Positions 26,222-35,672 of a stretch of DNA of 64,000 bases are shown piece after piece (position 1 is the stretch's first letter; every line of letters starts with the position of its first letter). Source of the DNA: Pseudomonas caricapapayae (GTDB lineage: Bacteria > Pseudomonadota > Gammaproteobacteria > Pseudomonadales > Pseudomonadaceae); NCBI RefSeq assembly GCF_001400735.1, contig NZ_LJPW01000078.1, forward strand, positions 60,994 through 124,993, written 5' to 3'. The position numbers were made by a program, and so were the translations under genes. Under the pieces are notes generated by a model that saw nothing but the letters and a program-made list of their open reading frames with translations, was not told the origin of the DNA and did no database searches.

Positions 26222-28198
26222 CTACGTTTTGGCGGCGGGTTTGGCAGTTCGTCGCGGTTTTTTCGCTGCAGTGCCCGCTGCAGCAGTGGACGACGTGGCA
26301 CTGCGCTTTGCAGTCTTGCGTTTTTTCTTCCACGGCGGCGCAACGCCTGCCGGGCTGGCCGGACCGCTGATGGTCATGCGCATGCCGACGCAGCGGCTGA
26401 CCTGTTTGCTCATCCATGCCGCCTGTTTGGCGACAAACGCTTCAAGGCTCATTTCGCCGCTTTGTACCATGTCCAGAGCCTGCTCCCAGATCGCCGTGGT
26501 ACCAGGGTCGGCGATGGCGCGCGGCACAGCGTCGATAAGACTGAACGCTGCCGGTGTCGCGCACAGAGCCTTGCCTTGCCGGGTCAGGTAGCCACGATCA
26601 AGCAGGCCCTGAATGATTCCGGCGCGGGTGGCTTCGGTGCCGATACCGGTGGTGTCCTTGAGTTTTTGCTTGAGCAGCGGGTCCTCCACCAGCCTGGCGA
26701 CGTTCTTCATCGCCTTGATCAGGTCGCCTTCGGTAAAGGGTTTGGGGGGTTGGGTCCACAGGTCTTTGAGGATGACGTCGTCAACAGCACACTCACAACC
26801 CTGAAACAACGCAGGTAATGGTTGCGGGGCAGGTGCTTCGCGTCCCTTGGCCGGTGCCAGTGCCTCGGGCATGGCCCGCTTCCAGCCGGGTTCGACGATC
26901 TGCTTGCCAACCGCACGAAGCGGATGGCCTGCGCAGTCGAAATCCGCCTGGGTGCGGTCGTATTCGTGGTTGGGCAGAAACTGGGCCAGATAGCGCGCTC
27001 TGATCAGGGTGTATACCGCTCGGGGTTTGCCGGTCAGGCGCTCGACGCCACGTATGGCAGCCGTGGGAATGATGCCGTGGTGAGCAGTCACTTTGCTGTC
27101 GTTCCAGGCCCGTGACCGGCGTTGCGGATCAAGGTGTGGTGACAGGCTGGCCAGCGTCGGGTCTGCCTTGCACATCGCTGCGATGATACCCGCAGCTTCG
27201 CCATGCTGACTGTCTGGCAGGTAGCCGCAATCGCTGCGCGGGTAAGTGATGACCTTGTGGGTTTCATACAGCGACTGGGCTATATCAAGGGTTTCCTGCG
27301 CACCGAGCCCGAGCTTTTTCGAGCAGATTTCCTGCAGAGTGCCCAGATCGAACGGCAGCGGCGCTGCTTCGCGAATCCGCTCGGTGCGCAGCTTGATCAG
27401 TCGTGCACTCGCAGCATTGCGCATCGCTTCGGCTGCATGATGCGCCAGCGGCTGGTTCAGGCAGCGATCCTGATCGTCACAGGCGTCCGATGGGGCGCGC
27501 CATTGAGCGATAAATGCCTGATCGTCAGACAGCAATCTGACGTCAATCGCCCAGTAGGGCACCGGTACGAAGTCGGCAATGCTCCGATCACGGTCCACCA
27601 CCAGCCGCAATGTCGGGGTTTGTACCCGACCCACCGGCAGCACGCCCTGATAACCCGATTGACGACCCAGCAGGGTAAACAGACGGCTCATGTTCATGCC
27701 GATCAGCCAGTCGGCGCGGGATCGACCCAATGCCGAGTGGTACAGGCTGAACGTGTCGGCACCGGGTTTGAGCGCTGCCAGCGCCTTGCGGATGGAGGCG
27801 TCATCCAGTGCCGACAACCACAAACGCTGAATCGGCCCGCGATAGCGGCAATGGTCGAGCAATTCGCGGGCGATCATTTCGCCTTCGCGGTCGGCGTCGG
27901 TGGCAATCACCAGTTCCCGGGCTTCGCCCAGCAACCGTTTGACCGCCTTGAACTGGCTGGCGGTCTTTGGCTTGACGAGCATCTTCCACTTTTCCGGAAC
28001 GATGGGCAGGTCTTCCAGCACCCAACGCTTGTAACGCGCATCGTAGGCGTCGGGCGGGGCTGTCTCCAGCAGATGGCCAATGCACCAGGTCACGGTGGCA
28101 TTGGGGCCTACCCAGCAGCCATCGCCACGACGGGTTGCGCCGAGCGCAGCCGCAATATCTTTGGCCTGAGAAGGTTTTTCGCAGAGAAACAGCCGCAT
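26222..28198 (-). CDS. topB: DNA topoisomerase III TopB
   Basis: A 658-residue type IA topoisomerase that decatenates DNA by single-strand passage. The TOPRIM domain starts MRLFLCEKPSQAKDIA and has the acidic ATDADREGEMIAREL; the strand-cutting tyrosine is Y319 in VITYPRSDCGYLP; GYQGVLPVGRVQTPTL is the family's central motif. The C-terminus is a basic Lys/Arg/Ala-rich tail (KKKRKTAKRSA...) rather than zinc fingers. It is preceded, 72 bases upstream, by a LexA-box-like palindrome, which suggests DNA-damage induction. Confidence 0.95.
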   Translation of the reverse strand: MRLFLCEKPSQAKDIAAALGATRRGDGCWVGPNATVTWCIGHLLETAPPDAYDARYKRWVLEDLPIVPEKWKMLVKPKTASQFKAVKRLLGEARELVIATDADREGEMIARELLDHCRYRGPIQRLWLSALDDASIRKALAALKPGADTFSLYHSALGRSRADWLIGMNMSRLFTLLGRQSGYQGVLPVGRVQTPTLRLVVDRDRSIADFVPVPYWAIDVRLLSDDQAFIAQWRAPSDACDDQDRCLNQPLAHHAAEAMRNAASARLIKLRTERIREAAPLPFDLGTLQEICSKKLGLGAQETLDIAQSLYETHKVITYPRSDCGYLPDSQHGEAAGIIAAMCKADPTLASLSPHLDPQRRSRAWNDSKVTAHHGIIPTAAIRGVERLTGKPRAVYTLIRARYLAQFLPNHEYDRTQADFDCAGHPLRAVGKQIVEPGWKRAMPEALAPAKGREAPAPQPLPALFQGCECAVDDVILKDLWTQPPKPFTEGDLIKAMKNVARLVEDPLLKQKLKDTTGIGTEATRAGIIQGLLDRGYLTRQGKALCATPAAFSLIDAVPRAIADPGTTAIWEQALDMVQSGEMSLEAFVAKQAAWMSKQVSRCVGMRMTISGPASPAGVAPPWKKKRKTAKRSATSSTAAAGTAAKKPRRTAKPAAKT

Positions 28199-28269
28199 GA
28201 CTACCGTCGTCGATTACCGGTGCAAGGGCTGCAAGGATGAACGTTGAATGCGCTACGAGCAAGTTTTAT

Positions 28270-28285
28270 CTGTATGGATATACAG
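28270..28285. promoter_or_regulatory. LexA (SOS) box-like palindrome upstream of topB
   Basis: CTGTATGGATATACAG fits the gammaproteobacterial SOS consensus CTGT-N8-ACAG with a perfect palindromic core; including flanks, ATCTGTAT-GGAT-ATACAGAT has 8-base arms. It lies 72 bases before the topB start, with no other gene between. Confidence 0.7.
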
Positions 28286-28297
28286 ATGTCCGGGGTT

Positions 28298-28332
28298 GCG
28301 GTCATGGGGTGAAACGCTCACGCCATGACCGC
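28298..28332. repeat. Long hairpin between the HDOD gene and topB
   Basis: GCGGTCATGGGGTG pairs with CACGCCATGACCGC around a 7-base loop with a single mismatch. It lies 29 bases past the HDOD stop on the minus strand and upstream of topB. No T run follows, so it may be a terminator aid, an mRNA-stabilising stem or a REP-like element. Confidence 0.55.
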
Positions 28333-28360
28333 GCTTACCCTCCGCGAAGAGCGCGTCGGC

Positions 28361-29188
28361 TCAGCTCAACAGGTCGGAGAACGCTTTGTCGGCCTCCAGC
28401 ACAGCCGGCAGCCCGGCAAACAGTGCGTCCAGATCGATGCCTTCCATTAGCGGTCCGCCGCAAGCCTGTTGCGCTTGCGGGGTCGCGCCGCCGTGTGCTT
28501 CCAGCGCATCGGAGAGGGTGATGGCCTGAGCGACGATCCTGGGCAGCGGTGCGTCAGCCGGAGCCTTCAGCGGTGTGGCCTGGTAGGCGATGGCCTGCTG
28601 GATCACCTGGGGCAGATGCCAGCGGCTGGCCAGCTCCGCACCGACTTCCGGGTAGCTGAAACCCAGTTGCAGGGTTTCATTGGCTGCACGTCCCGGCGTC
28701 CCGGCCCTGGCGGCATTGTTCAGGCGCTCCGCCACTTCAGGAGCGCCGGTCTGGATCAGCAGCTCACCGATGTTGTGCATCACCCCGCAGGTAAAAGCGA
28801 TTTCAGGATCGACGCCGGTCTGTTTCGCGAGCATCCGGCAGATCCCCGCAACCTGAAAGCTTTTCAGCCAGAACCCCTTGAGGTCAAAACTGGGCCCTGC
28901 CTTGAATGCTCCGGTTACGGCCGAGGCCATTACCAGCGTACGCAGGGTATTGAAACCCAGGCGCATGGCCGCGTCTTCGATACTTGACGACTCGCGCGAG
29001 CCGCGAAACCGCGCCGAGTTGGCCAGACGCAATACCTTGGCGGCGATCACCGGGTCTTTCTCTATGTTACGGGCGATGCTTTCCAGGTTGGAGGAGGGAT
29101 TGTCAAATTGCAGCATCAGGTCCTGAGCCACTTTGGGAATACTCGGGAGACTGTGCAAATCGTCAAAAAGCTTTTCGATACTCAGCAT
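28361..29188 (-). CDS. HDOD domain-containing signalling protein
   Basis: A 275-residue cytosolic protein whose first two thirds are an HDOD domain: LHSLPSIPKVAQDLMLQFDNPSSNLESIA, DPVIAAKVLRLANSARFRG, SIEDAAMRLGFNTLRTLVMA and the HN-type pair in TCGVMHNIGELLI. HDOD proteins are non-enzymatic relatives of HD phosphodiesterases used in signalling and motility control. It is divergent from a chemoreceptor gene, which fits that setting. The C-terminal 60 residues are less conserved. Confidence 0.85.
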   Translation of the reverse strand: MLSIEKLFDDLHSLPSIPKVAQDLMLQFDNPSSNLESIARNIEKDPVIAAKVLRLANSARFRGSRESSSIEDAAMRLGFNTLRTLVMASAVTGAFKAGPSFDLKGFWLKSFQVAGICRMLAKQTGVDPEIAFTCGVMHNIGELLIQTGAPEVAERLNNAARAGTPGRAANETLQLGFSYPEVGAELASRWHLPQVIQQAIAYQATPLKAPADAPLPRIVAQAITLSDALEAHGGATPQAQQACGGPLMEGIDLDALFAGLPAVLEADKAFSDLLS

Positions 29189-29521
29189 GGCAAGACCGTC
29201 CTCTGCATGGCGGGGATGAATTCAACCATAGCCAGTTTTTCCCGCTCTGCACGTTTCGCTTTCGAGAGTGGGAGACAGGTCTCGGCGCACTCCGAAAAAA
29301 ATAATCAAGGACTGGTCAGTCGCGGCCGATATGGCGATACAAGCGCCTCTGTGGGTTTCGAGACCCGGACCTGCCTGATCATCGACTCCGCTGGCGGGTA
29401 TGTATCGGCTCCGGTTGCTGAACGGCCTGCAGGGGTAACGTGAAAAGGACGGCACAGTTGTGAAGTTTGATTGACGATCCAGAGATCGTCCTTATTGGTT
29501 TTTGCCGTGGAAGTAACCGCT
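29189..29521. other. Intergenic region between the HDOD and chemoreceptor genes
   Basis: About 330 bases without a gene. It holds a sigma-28-like promoter at 29305-29332 for the chemoreceptor and a small hairpin GACGAT-CCAGAG-ATCGTC (29474-29491) just before its ribosome site. I see no small open frame worth calling. Confidence 0.5.
29305..29332 (+). promoter_or_regulatory. Sigma-28-type promoter for the fourth chemoreceptor
   Basis: TCAAG (29305-29309), a 15-base spacer and GCCGATAT (29325-29332), an excellent -10 for the flagellar sigma factor, 190 bases before the receptor start. Confidence 0.65.
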
Positions 29522-31411
29522 ATGAAAAGTCTGGGTTTCAGCAAGAAGATCCTTCTCGCCGCTGCATTGATTGTGGTTGTCGCCTTCAGTGTGTTTATTG
29601 TCATAAACGACTATCGACAACGTCAGTCGCTTAAATCCAGCGTCAGGTCCGAGCTGTTGCAGCTGGGTACATTGACCACGCAGAATATTCAAACCTGGCT
29701 GGAGAGCCGCATTCAACTGCTGCAGTCGATGTCTCAGCAAGTTGCTGTGGACGGCAAGGAACTGCCGCAACTGCAGCGCGCCATTGGCCTGCCGACGTAC
29801 AGCGAAAACTTCCAGCTGAGCTATTTCGGCAGCACTGAAGGCGTCATGTTTTCAGTACCGGCCGGCAATCGCCCGGCTGACTACGACCCGCGTGCACGCG
29901 GCTGGTACAAGGCCGCCCAGAACGCGCCTGGCACAATTGTTACCGAGCCGTACATTGCAGCGTCGTCCGGCAAGCTGGTCATGACCATTGCCACTCCGGT
30001 CAAAATCCAGAACCAGTTCGCCGGTGTCGCCGGTGCCGATATATCCCTGGACAGCGTCAGCAAAATCATCAACTCCCTGAACTTCGATGGGCATGGTTAC
30101 GCGTTTCTGGTCAGCGCCGAAGGCAAAATTCTGGTGCACCCGGACAGTAAGCTGGTGCTCAAGAACATCAACGAAGCTTATCCGGTCAATACACCGAAGA
30201 TCGCCACTGGCGTAACGGAAATCGATTCTGGCAAAAAGCCCGAGATCATTTCCTTCACACCGGTTCAAGGCGTGTCAACTGCCAACTGGTACGTTGCGCT
30301 GGTACTGGAGCAGGATTCCGCTTATTCGATGCTTGCAGAGTTCCGTGCCTCGGCGATTACCGCGATGGTGGTTGTGGTGATGGTTATCATCCTGCTGCTG
30401 GGCCTGTTGATCCGGGTTCTGATGCAGCCACTGCACCAGATGGGTCGTGCAATGCGTGATATCGCCGATGGCGAGGGCGACCTGACCAAGCGTCTGGCAA
30501 TCACCTCGCAGGATGAGTTCGGCGCACTGGCGCAATCGTTCAACCATTTTGTCGAACGTATCCACACATCGATTCGAGAAGTCGCCTCTACTGCCGCGCA
30601 ACTGGGGGAAGTGGCCACACGGGTGGTCAGGGTCTCCAACGCGTCGATGGACAACTCCGACCAACAGGCCCATCGCACTGAAAGTGTTGCAGCTGCAATC
30701 AACGAGCTGGGCGCTGCGGCACAGGAAATCGCGCAGAACGCCGCGCGTACGTCGCAGCAGTCCAGCGATGCCAGCGGCCTGGCCAGTGACGGCCAAGGCG
30801 TGGTGCAGCAGACCATCAAGGCCATGAACGAGTTGTCCGGCAAGATCAGTGAGTCCTGCGTTAACATCGAGAGCCTGAATGGCAAGACCGCCAACATCGG
30901 GCAGATTCTCGAAGTGATTACCAGTATCTCCCAGCAGACCAACCTGCTGGCGCTCAACGCTGCCATCGAAGCGGCGCGGGCCGGTGAAGCAGGGCGCGGA
31001 TTTGCCGTGGTGGCTGACGAGGTGCGCAATCTGGCACACCGCACCCAGGATTCAGCCCAGCAAGTGCAGACCATGATTGAAGAGCTGCAGGTCGGCGCCC
31101 GCGAGGCGGTGACCAACATGACCGAAAGCCAGCGTCAGAGCGAGGACAGTGTAGGCATCGCCAACCTGGCCGGTGAGCGCCTGGGCAGCGTGACCCGCCG
31201 CATCGAAGAGATCAACGGCATGAACCAGTCGGTAGCCGCTGCAACAGAAGAGCAGACCTCGGTGGTGGAGTCCATCAACGTCGACATCACCCACATCAAC
31301 ACCCTCAACCAACTGGGTGTCGACAACCTGCGCCAGACCCTGGAAGCCTGCAACTCGCTGGAAGAGCAGGCCGCCCGCCTGCAGCAACTGGTCGGCAGCT
31401 TCCGGATCTGA
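29522..31411 (+). CDS. Methyl-accepting chemotaxis protein with dCache ligand domain
   Basis: A 629-residue chemoreceptor with segment 1 at about residues 9-29 and segment 2 near 280-302, flanking a double-Cache sensor of about 245 residues. The membrane-distal module contains [13 protein letters not shown] and [20 protein letters not shown] followed by [10 protein letters not shown], an arrangement like that of amino-acid-binding dCache receptors of the PctA/PctB type. HAMP ([20 protein letters not shown]) and the tip [20 protein letters not shown] follow. Sensing of an amino acid is likely but inferred. The start at 29522 has GGAAG 8 bases upstream and places the membrane segment correctly. 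Confidence 0.92.
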   Translation: MKSLGFSKKILLAAALIVVVAFSVFIVINDYRQRQSLKSSVRSELLQLGTLTTQNIQTWLESRIQLLQSMSQQVAVDGKELPQLQRAIGLPTYSENFQLSYFGSTEGVMFSVPAGNRPADYDPRARGWYKAAQNAPGTIVTEPYIAASSGKLVMTIATPVKIQNQFAGVAGADISLDSVSKIINSLNFDGHGYAFLVSAEGKILVHPDSKLVLKNINEAYPVNTPKIATGVTEIDSGKKPEIISFTPVQGVSTANWYVALVLEQDSAYSMLAEFRASAITAMVVVVMVIILLLGLLIRVLMQPLHQMGRAMRDIADGEGDLTKRLAITSQDEFGALAQSFNHFVERIHTSIREVASTAAQLGEVATRVVRVSNASMDNSDQQAHRTESVAAAINELGAAAQEIAQNAARTSQQSSDASGLASDGQGVVQQTIKAMNELSGKISESCVNIESLNGKTANIGQILEVITSISQQTNLLALNAAIEAARAGEAGRGFAVVADEVRNLAHRTQDSAQQVQTMIEELQVGAREAVTNMTESQRQSEDSVGIANLAGERLGSVTRRIEEINGMNQSVAAATEEQTSVVESINVDITHINTLNQLGVDNLRQTLEACNSLEEQAARLQQLVGSFRI

Positions 31412-31536
31412 TCCAGCCTGTCTCTGCGCCGCTCTGCTGTTCTGGGGGCGGACGCCTGGACACCTCTCGTAGCGCACGTTGCATGCATCAGTATCGAGAT
31501 GGGTATCGTGCCAACTTCGGCGGTGGGACCCTTGGC

Positions 31537-31583
31537 GCGCGTTGGCATGCAGTTTGTGACGCCCTGCGTCATCTCTACGCTGC
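31537..31583. repeat. Diverged intergenic repeat in the phn leader
   Basis: The stretch GCATGCAGTTTGTGACGCC and its continuation TGCGTCA resemble the sequence at 46381-46410 and form a stem GTGACGC-CCT-GCGTCA (31556-31571). It looks like a decayed copy of a short repeat that is dispersed in P. syringae-type genomes. Confidence 0.5.
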
Positions 31584-31601
31584 AACACCTTCTGCGACAA
31601 A

Positions 31602-31619
31602 CTGTTATCACCTCGTCAC
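31602..31619 (+). promoter_or_regulatory. Pho-box-like sequence upstream of the phn operon
   Basis: Two 7-base units, CTGTTAT (6 of 7 to CTGTCAT) and TCGTCAC (5 of 7 to CTGTCAC), are separated by 4 bases, the 11-base spacing PhoB needs. It lies about 90 bases before phnC. PhoB control of C-P lyase operons is well established, which supports the call. Confidence 0.55.
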
Positions 31620-31710
31620 TCACGGTTCATGAGGCTGCAACAACACAGGTTCAACTTGGTTGACAACCGAATACGACCTGTCCCGGGTCGTACGCAGACC
31701 GAGAAGCCTC

Positions 31711-32544
31711 ATGAACGAAGCCATTCATGTACAAGGCCTGAACAAGACCTTTTCACATAAAGGGGCGTTGATTGATCTCGCGTTGTCTATACAACCCGGT
31801 GAAATGGTTGCGCTGATTGGTGCTTCCGGCTCCGGCAAGTCAACCTTGCTGCGGCATCTGGCAGGTCTTGCGTGCTGTGATCGCAGCAATGGCGGCCAGG
31901 TCAAGGTACTGGGTCGCGAGGTTCAGTCTTCCGGTCGCCTGAACAGCCAGGTGCGGCGTCTGCGGGCCGATATTGGCTATATCTTCCAGCAATTCAATCT
32001 GGTCAATCGCCTCAGCGTGCTGGACAACGTCCTGCTCGGTTGTCTGGGACGGATGCCGCGCTGGCGTGGCAGTCTGGCGTTGTTCAATCGCGAGGAGAAA
32101 CAGCGCGCAATGGCCGCGCTGGACCGGGTAGGGCTGGTGGATCTTGCCGCTCAGCGGGCTTCGACCTTGTCCGGTGGCCAGCAGCAACGCGTGGCGATCG
32201 CCCGTGCCTTGACCCAGCGCGCCGAAGTGATCCTGGCAGACGAACCGATTGCCTCGCTGGACCCCGAATCGGCCCGCCGGGTCATGGAAATTCTTGCCGA
32301 CATCAATCGCCGCGACGGCAAGACCGTCGTCGTCACCCTGCATCAGGTGGATTACGCCGTGCGCTATTGCCCACGTGCTGTGGCTCTCAAGGGAGGGCGG
32401 ATACATTTTGATGGCCAGGCAGAGGATCTCAGCAAACAGTTCCTCAATGACCTTTACGGCGCAGACGCTGACGCGAGCCTGATGATCACCGAGCGAAGCC
32501 GTCGTGTTCGCCACAAGCCACGCCTGGAGCTGGCTAAAGTCTGA
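31711..32544 (+). CDS. phnC: Phosphonate ABC transporter ATP-binding protein PhnC
   Basis: A 277-residue ABC ATPase that powers phosphonate import with PhnD and PhnE. Walker A is [20 protein letters not shown], the Q-loop [19 protein letters not shown], the signature [15 protein letters not shown] and Walker [15 protein letters not shown]. The start at 31711 ([14 protein letters not shown]) agrees with the family length; an in-frame start 51 bases upstream is less likely. First gene of a 13-gene operon running to 42252. Confidence 0.95.
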   Translation: MNEAIHVQGLNKTFSHKGALIDLALSIQPGEMVALIGASGSGKSTLLRHLAGLACCDRSNGGQVKVLGREVQSSGRLNSQVRRLRADIGYIFQQFNLVNRLSVLDNVLLGCLGRMPRWRGSLALFNREEKQRAMAALDRVGLVDLAAQRASTLSGGQQQRVAIARALTQRAEVILADEPIASLDPESARRVMEILADINRRDGKTVVVTLHQVDYAVRYCPRAVALKGGRIHFDGQAEDLSKQFLNDLYGADADASLMITERSRRVRHKPRLELAKV

Positions 32545-32579
32545 AGTTCTGACATCAACCCATTATCAGGAGAGCCTGC

Positions 32580-33590
32580 ATGTTCAAGCGTATCGGTCGT
32601 CTTTTCGCCTCTGCCGCCTTGCTGACCGCCTGCGCGTTGGGCACGGTCCAGGCGGCAGAAGAAAAAGCCATCAATTTCGGCATCATGTCCACCGAGTCAT
32701 CGCAAAACCTGAAAAGTATCTGGCAGCCGTTTCTCGATGACATGAGCCGCAAGACCGGCCTCAAAGTCAACGCCACGTTCGCCTCCGATTACGCCGGTCT
32801 GATCCAGGGCATGCGTTTCAACAAGGTCGATGTGGCCTGGTTGGGCAACAAGGCCGCCATGGAAGCGGTTGACCGCTCCAACGGCGAGATTTTTGCCCAG
32901 ACCTCTGCCGCCAATGGCGACGCCGGCTACTGGAGCTTGCTGATTGTGCGCAAGGACAGTCCGATCAATTCCGTCGACGACATGCTCAAGAACGCCAAGA
33001 GCCTGACCTTCGGCAACGGTGACCCGAACTCTACCTCGGGCTATCTGGTGCCTGGTTATTATGTGTTTGCCAAAAACAATGTGGATGCGTCCACTGCCTT
33101 CAAGCGCACCTTGAACTCCAGCCACGAGGTCAATGCCCTGAGTGTCGCCAAGGGCCAACTGGACGTTGCAACCTTCAATACCGAAAGCTGGGACCGCCTG
33201 GCGGTGACCCAGCCCGACAAGGTCGAGCAACTCAAGGTGATCTGGAAATCACCGTTGATTCCAGCCGATCCGATTGTCTGGAGCAAGGCACTGTCAGACG
33301 AAAACAAAGCGAAGATTCGTGAATTCTTCGCCAGTTACGGTAATACCGACGAAGAGAAAACCGTTCTGAAGAACATGCAGATGGGCAAGTTCCTCAAGTC
33401 CAGCGATGACCAGTTGTTACCCATTCGTCAACTTGAACTGTTCAAGCAGCGCACTGAAGTGGTTGCCAGCACTACGCTGGACGCTCAGGAGAAAGCTGCC
33501 CGGCTCAAGGACATCGATGCCAGCCTGAGCAAATTGCAGGAGCGCATTACCGAACTGAACCAGAAAACCGCAGGCAGCTCGGCAGGTTGA
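32580..33590 (+). CDS. phnD: Phosphonate ABC transporter substrate-binding protein PhnD
   Basis: A 336-residue periplasmic protein with a signal peptide (residues 1-25, ending VQAAE) that binds phosphonates for import. Family stretches are [42 protein letters not shown] and [20 protein letters not shown], the last containing the residues that hold the phosphonate group in the E. coli protein. It starts 35 bases after phnC with AGGAGAG upstream. Confidence 0.95.
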   Translation: MFKRIGRLFASAALLTACALGTVQAAEEKAINFGIMSTESSQNLKSIWQPFLDDMSRKTGLKVNATFASDYAGLIQGMRFNKVDVAWLGNKAAMEAVDRSNGEIFAQTSAANGDAGYWSLLIVRKDSPINSVDDMLKNAKSLTFGNGDPNSTSGYLVPGYYVFAKNNVDASTAFKRTLNSSHEVNALSVAKGQLDVATFNTESWDRLAVTQPDKVEQLKVIWKSPLIPADPIVWSKALSDENKAKIREFFASYGNTDEEKTVLKNMQMGKFLKSSDDQLLPIRQLELFKQRTEVVASTTLDAQEKAARLKDIDASLSKLQERITELNQKTAGSSAG

Positions 33591-33618
33591 GCGTTCCGTC
33601 CGCTATCAGGAGTTTGCC

Positions 33619-34407
33619 ATGACCACTCAAGTTGCCTATGCCCGGATTGCAGGCAAGCCCAACGGATTGCGTTACCTGGGCTGGGGGCTGTTGCTCGCGG
33701 CGCTGGCCTGGGCCTGGCAGGGCGCAGAAATGAACCCGATGGCGCTGGTTCGGGACTCGTCGAACATGGCGACATTTGCCGCCGACTTCTTCCCGCCGGA
33801 CTTTCGTGAGTGGCGCAGCTACCTCAAGGAAATGCTGGTGACCCTCCAGATCGCTCTGTGGGGCACGGCGCTGGCGATTGTCTGTTCGATACCGCTGGGC
33901 ATTCTTTGCGCCGAAAACATCACGCCGTGGTGGATTCATCTGCCGCTGCGGCGCTGCATGGATGCTTGTCGTTCGATCAACGAAATGGTTTTTGCGATGC
34001 TCTTTGTGGTCGCGGTCGGGCTGGGTCCGTTTGCCGGGGTACTGGCACTCTGGATCAGCACCACCGGCGTGCTCGCCAAGCTGTTCGCCGAAGCGGTCGA
34101 AGCGATAGAGCCTGGTCCTGTCGAAGGCGTACGTGCCACCGGTGCCAGTGCTTTACAAGAAGTCATCTACGGTGTAATTCCTCAGGTCATGCCGCTGTGG
34201 ATCTCCTACGCTTTATACCGGTTCGAATCCAATGTGCGCTCGGCGACCGTAGTGGGCATGGTCGGTGCCGGGGGCATCGGCGTCATTCTCTGGGAAAACA
34301 TCCGTGCCTTTGCGTTCGTCCAGACCAGCGCTGTGCTGCTGGTAATCATCGTTGTGGTAAGCGTCATCGACATCATGTCGCAGCGCCTGCGCAAGCAATT
34401 CATCTGA
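33619..34407 (+). CDS. phnE: Phosphonate ABC transporter permease PhnE
   Basis: A 262-residue inner-membrane permease with about six hydrophobic segments. The cytoplasmic ATPase-contact loop reads [24 protein letters not shown], the EAA motif of the family, followed by [18 protein letters not shown]. It completes the PhnCDE importer. Only one phnE is present. Confidence 0.95.
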   Translation: MTTQVAYARIAGKPNGLRYLGWGLLLAALAWAWQGAEMNPMALVRDSSNMATFAADFFPPDFREWRSYLKEMLVTLQIALWGTALAIVCSIPLGILCAENITPWWIHLPLRRCMDACRSINEMVFAMLFVVAVGLGPFAGVLALWISTTGVLAKLFAEAVEAIEPGPVEGVRATGASALQEVIYGVIPQVMPLWISYALYRFESNVRSATVVGMVGAGGIGVILWENIRAFAFVQTSAVLLVIIVVVSVIDIMSQRLRKQFI

Positions 34408-34443
34408 CAGAAGAGGGGTGTTCAATGTACACTTTTTTTAACC

Positions 34444-35193
34444 ATGCAGTTGTCTAGACAAGTCGAGCCGATGTATCTGGAACTGGCTGAAACCCTGCGC
34501 GATGAACTGGCCACGTATCGGCCCGGCGATTATCTGCCCGCCGAGTTTCAGTTAGCCGAGCGTTTCTGCGTCAACCGTCACACGATCCGCCGCGCCGTGG
34601 ATGAACTGGTGCGTGAGGGCAGTGTGCTGCGCCGTCAGGGCAAGGGCACGCAAGTGCTGGAGCGTCCGCTGATCTATCCGATGCAGGTCGACAGTGCCTA
34701 CAGCCAGTCACTGTCGGCGCAAGGCATCGGCGTGGAGGCCATTCTGCTGGCGCGTCGCGAATGCCTCGCCAGCCACGAAGATGCGTTGTACCTGGGCCTG
34801 GACGAGCACGCGCCGTTGATCGAACTGCAGACGCTGCGCAAGCTGGACGGCCAGTCCGTGAGCCTGATCTGCCATCGCTACAGTGCCAGCTACAGCGCTG
34901 TGCTGGCGGATTATCAGGGCGGTTCGGTTCGCCAGTATCTGGCCGAGCGCACGTTGTCGTTGAGTCGCGCGCAAAGTCTGATCGGTGCCCGCCTGCCATC
35001 CCGTGAAGAGGCCGGGTTGCTACTGATGCCCCGACATATGCCTGCGCTGACCGTGTTGACGGTCTCGTGTGACCGGGCGGGGCGGCCGATCGAGCTTTCC
35101 CGCTCGGTCAGTCGCTCTGACCGCTTCCAGTATCAAATGGCTTTTAACCCGATGGCCGGCAAGCAGATTGCTGGCAGCCAACCGACTGACTGA
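34444..35193 (+). CDS. phnF: PhnF, GntR-family regulator of the phn operon
   Basis: A 249-residue regulator with a GntR winged helix (about residues 10-75, AETLRDELATYRPGDYLPAEFQLAERF then RHTIRRAVDELVREG) and a UTRA ligand domain. It probably represses the operon and responds to a phosphonate or pathway intermediate. The start is odd: ATG 34444 lacks a ribosome site, while ATG 34425 has AGGGG 7 bases upstream but is in another frame, ending at TAG 34455-34457. The two would join in frame if the T run at 34433-34439 had six bases instead of seven. Either translation re-initiates through the short upstream frame, or a one-base insertion has shifted the true start. Confidence 0.88.
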   Translation: MQLSRQVEPMYLELAETLRDELATYRPGDYLPAEFQLAERFCVNRHTIRRAVDELVREGSVLRRQGKGTQVLERPLIYPMQVDSAYSQSLSAQGIGVEAILLARRECLASHEDALYLGLDEHAPLIELQTLRKLDGQSVSLICHRYSASYSAVLADYQGGSVRQYLAERTLSLSRAQSLIGARLPSREEAGLLLMPRHMPALTVLTVSCDRAGRPIELSRSVSRSDRFQYQMAFNPMAGKQIAGSQPTD

Positions 35194-35207
35194 CACCGAG
35201 GTGTTCC

Positions 35208-35672
35208 ATGCAAGCAACCCCTGAAACGGCCGCGCGTCAGCACTGGATGAGCGTGCTGGCGCGCGCCCTGGTCGATGAGCCGAGCCGCGAACAGTTGCAG
35301 CGTCACGAAGCGGCGTTGCGCGATACCGATTACCAGATGATCCGCGCTCCGGAAATCGGCATGACGCTGGTGCGCGGTCGTATGGGCGGGACCGGTTCGG
35401 CCTTCAATCTTGGCGAGATGAGCGTGACGCGTTGTGTGGTTCGCCTGGCTGACGGTCGTACCGGCTACAGCTATCTGGCCGGGCGCGACAAGCGCCATGC
35501 CGAACTGGCAGCCCTGGCCGACGCTCATCTGCAAGGGGCGCAACAGGACTGGTGGCTGTCCGAACTGATCGAGCCGCTGGCACGTGCGCAAGCCGAACGT
35601 CGGGCGCGCAAGGACGCCGAAGCTGCTGCAACCAAAGTCGAGTTCTTTACCCTGGTCCGAGGAGAAGACTGA
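35208..35672 (+). CDS. phnG: C-P lyase core subunit PhnG
   Basis: A 154-residue subunit of the PhnGHIJ core, which with PhnI forms ribosyl phosphonate triphosphate from ATP and phosphonate. Recognised by MSVLARALVDEPSREQLQRH, YQMIRAPEIGMTLVRGRMGG and FNLGEMSVTRCVVRL. Its stop overlaps the phnH start (ATGA), as with most genes in this operon. Confidence 0.95.
   Translation: MQATPETAARQHWMSVLARALVDEPSREQLQRHEAALRDTDYQMIRAPEIGMTLVRGRMGGTGSAFNLGEMSVTRCVVRLADGRTGYSYLAGRDKRHAELAALADAHLQGAQQDWWLSELIEPLARAQAERRARKDAEAAATKVEFFTLVRGED

Noticed and set aside
34425..34457. Definite frameshift pseudogene call for phnF
   Set aside because: The main PhnF frame is complete with its DNA-binding and UTRA domains and has its own ATG, so only the start is in doubt.
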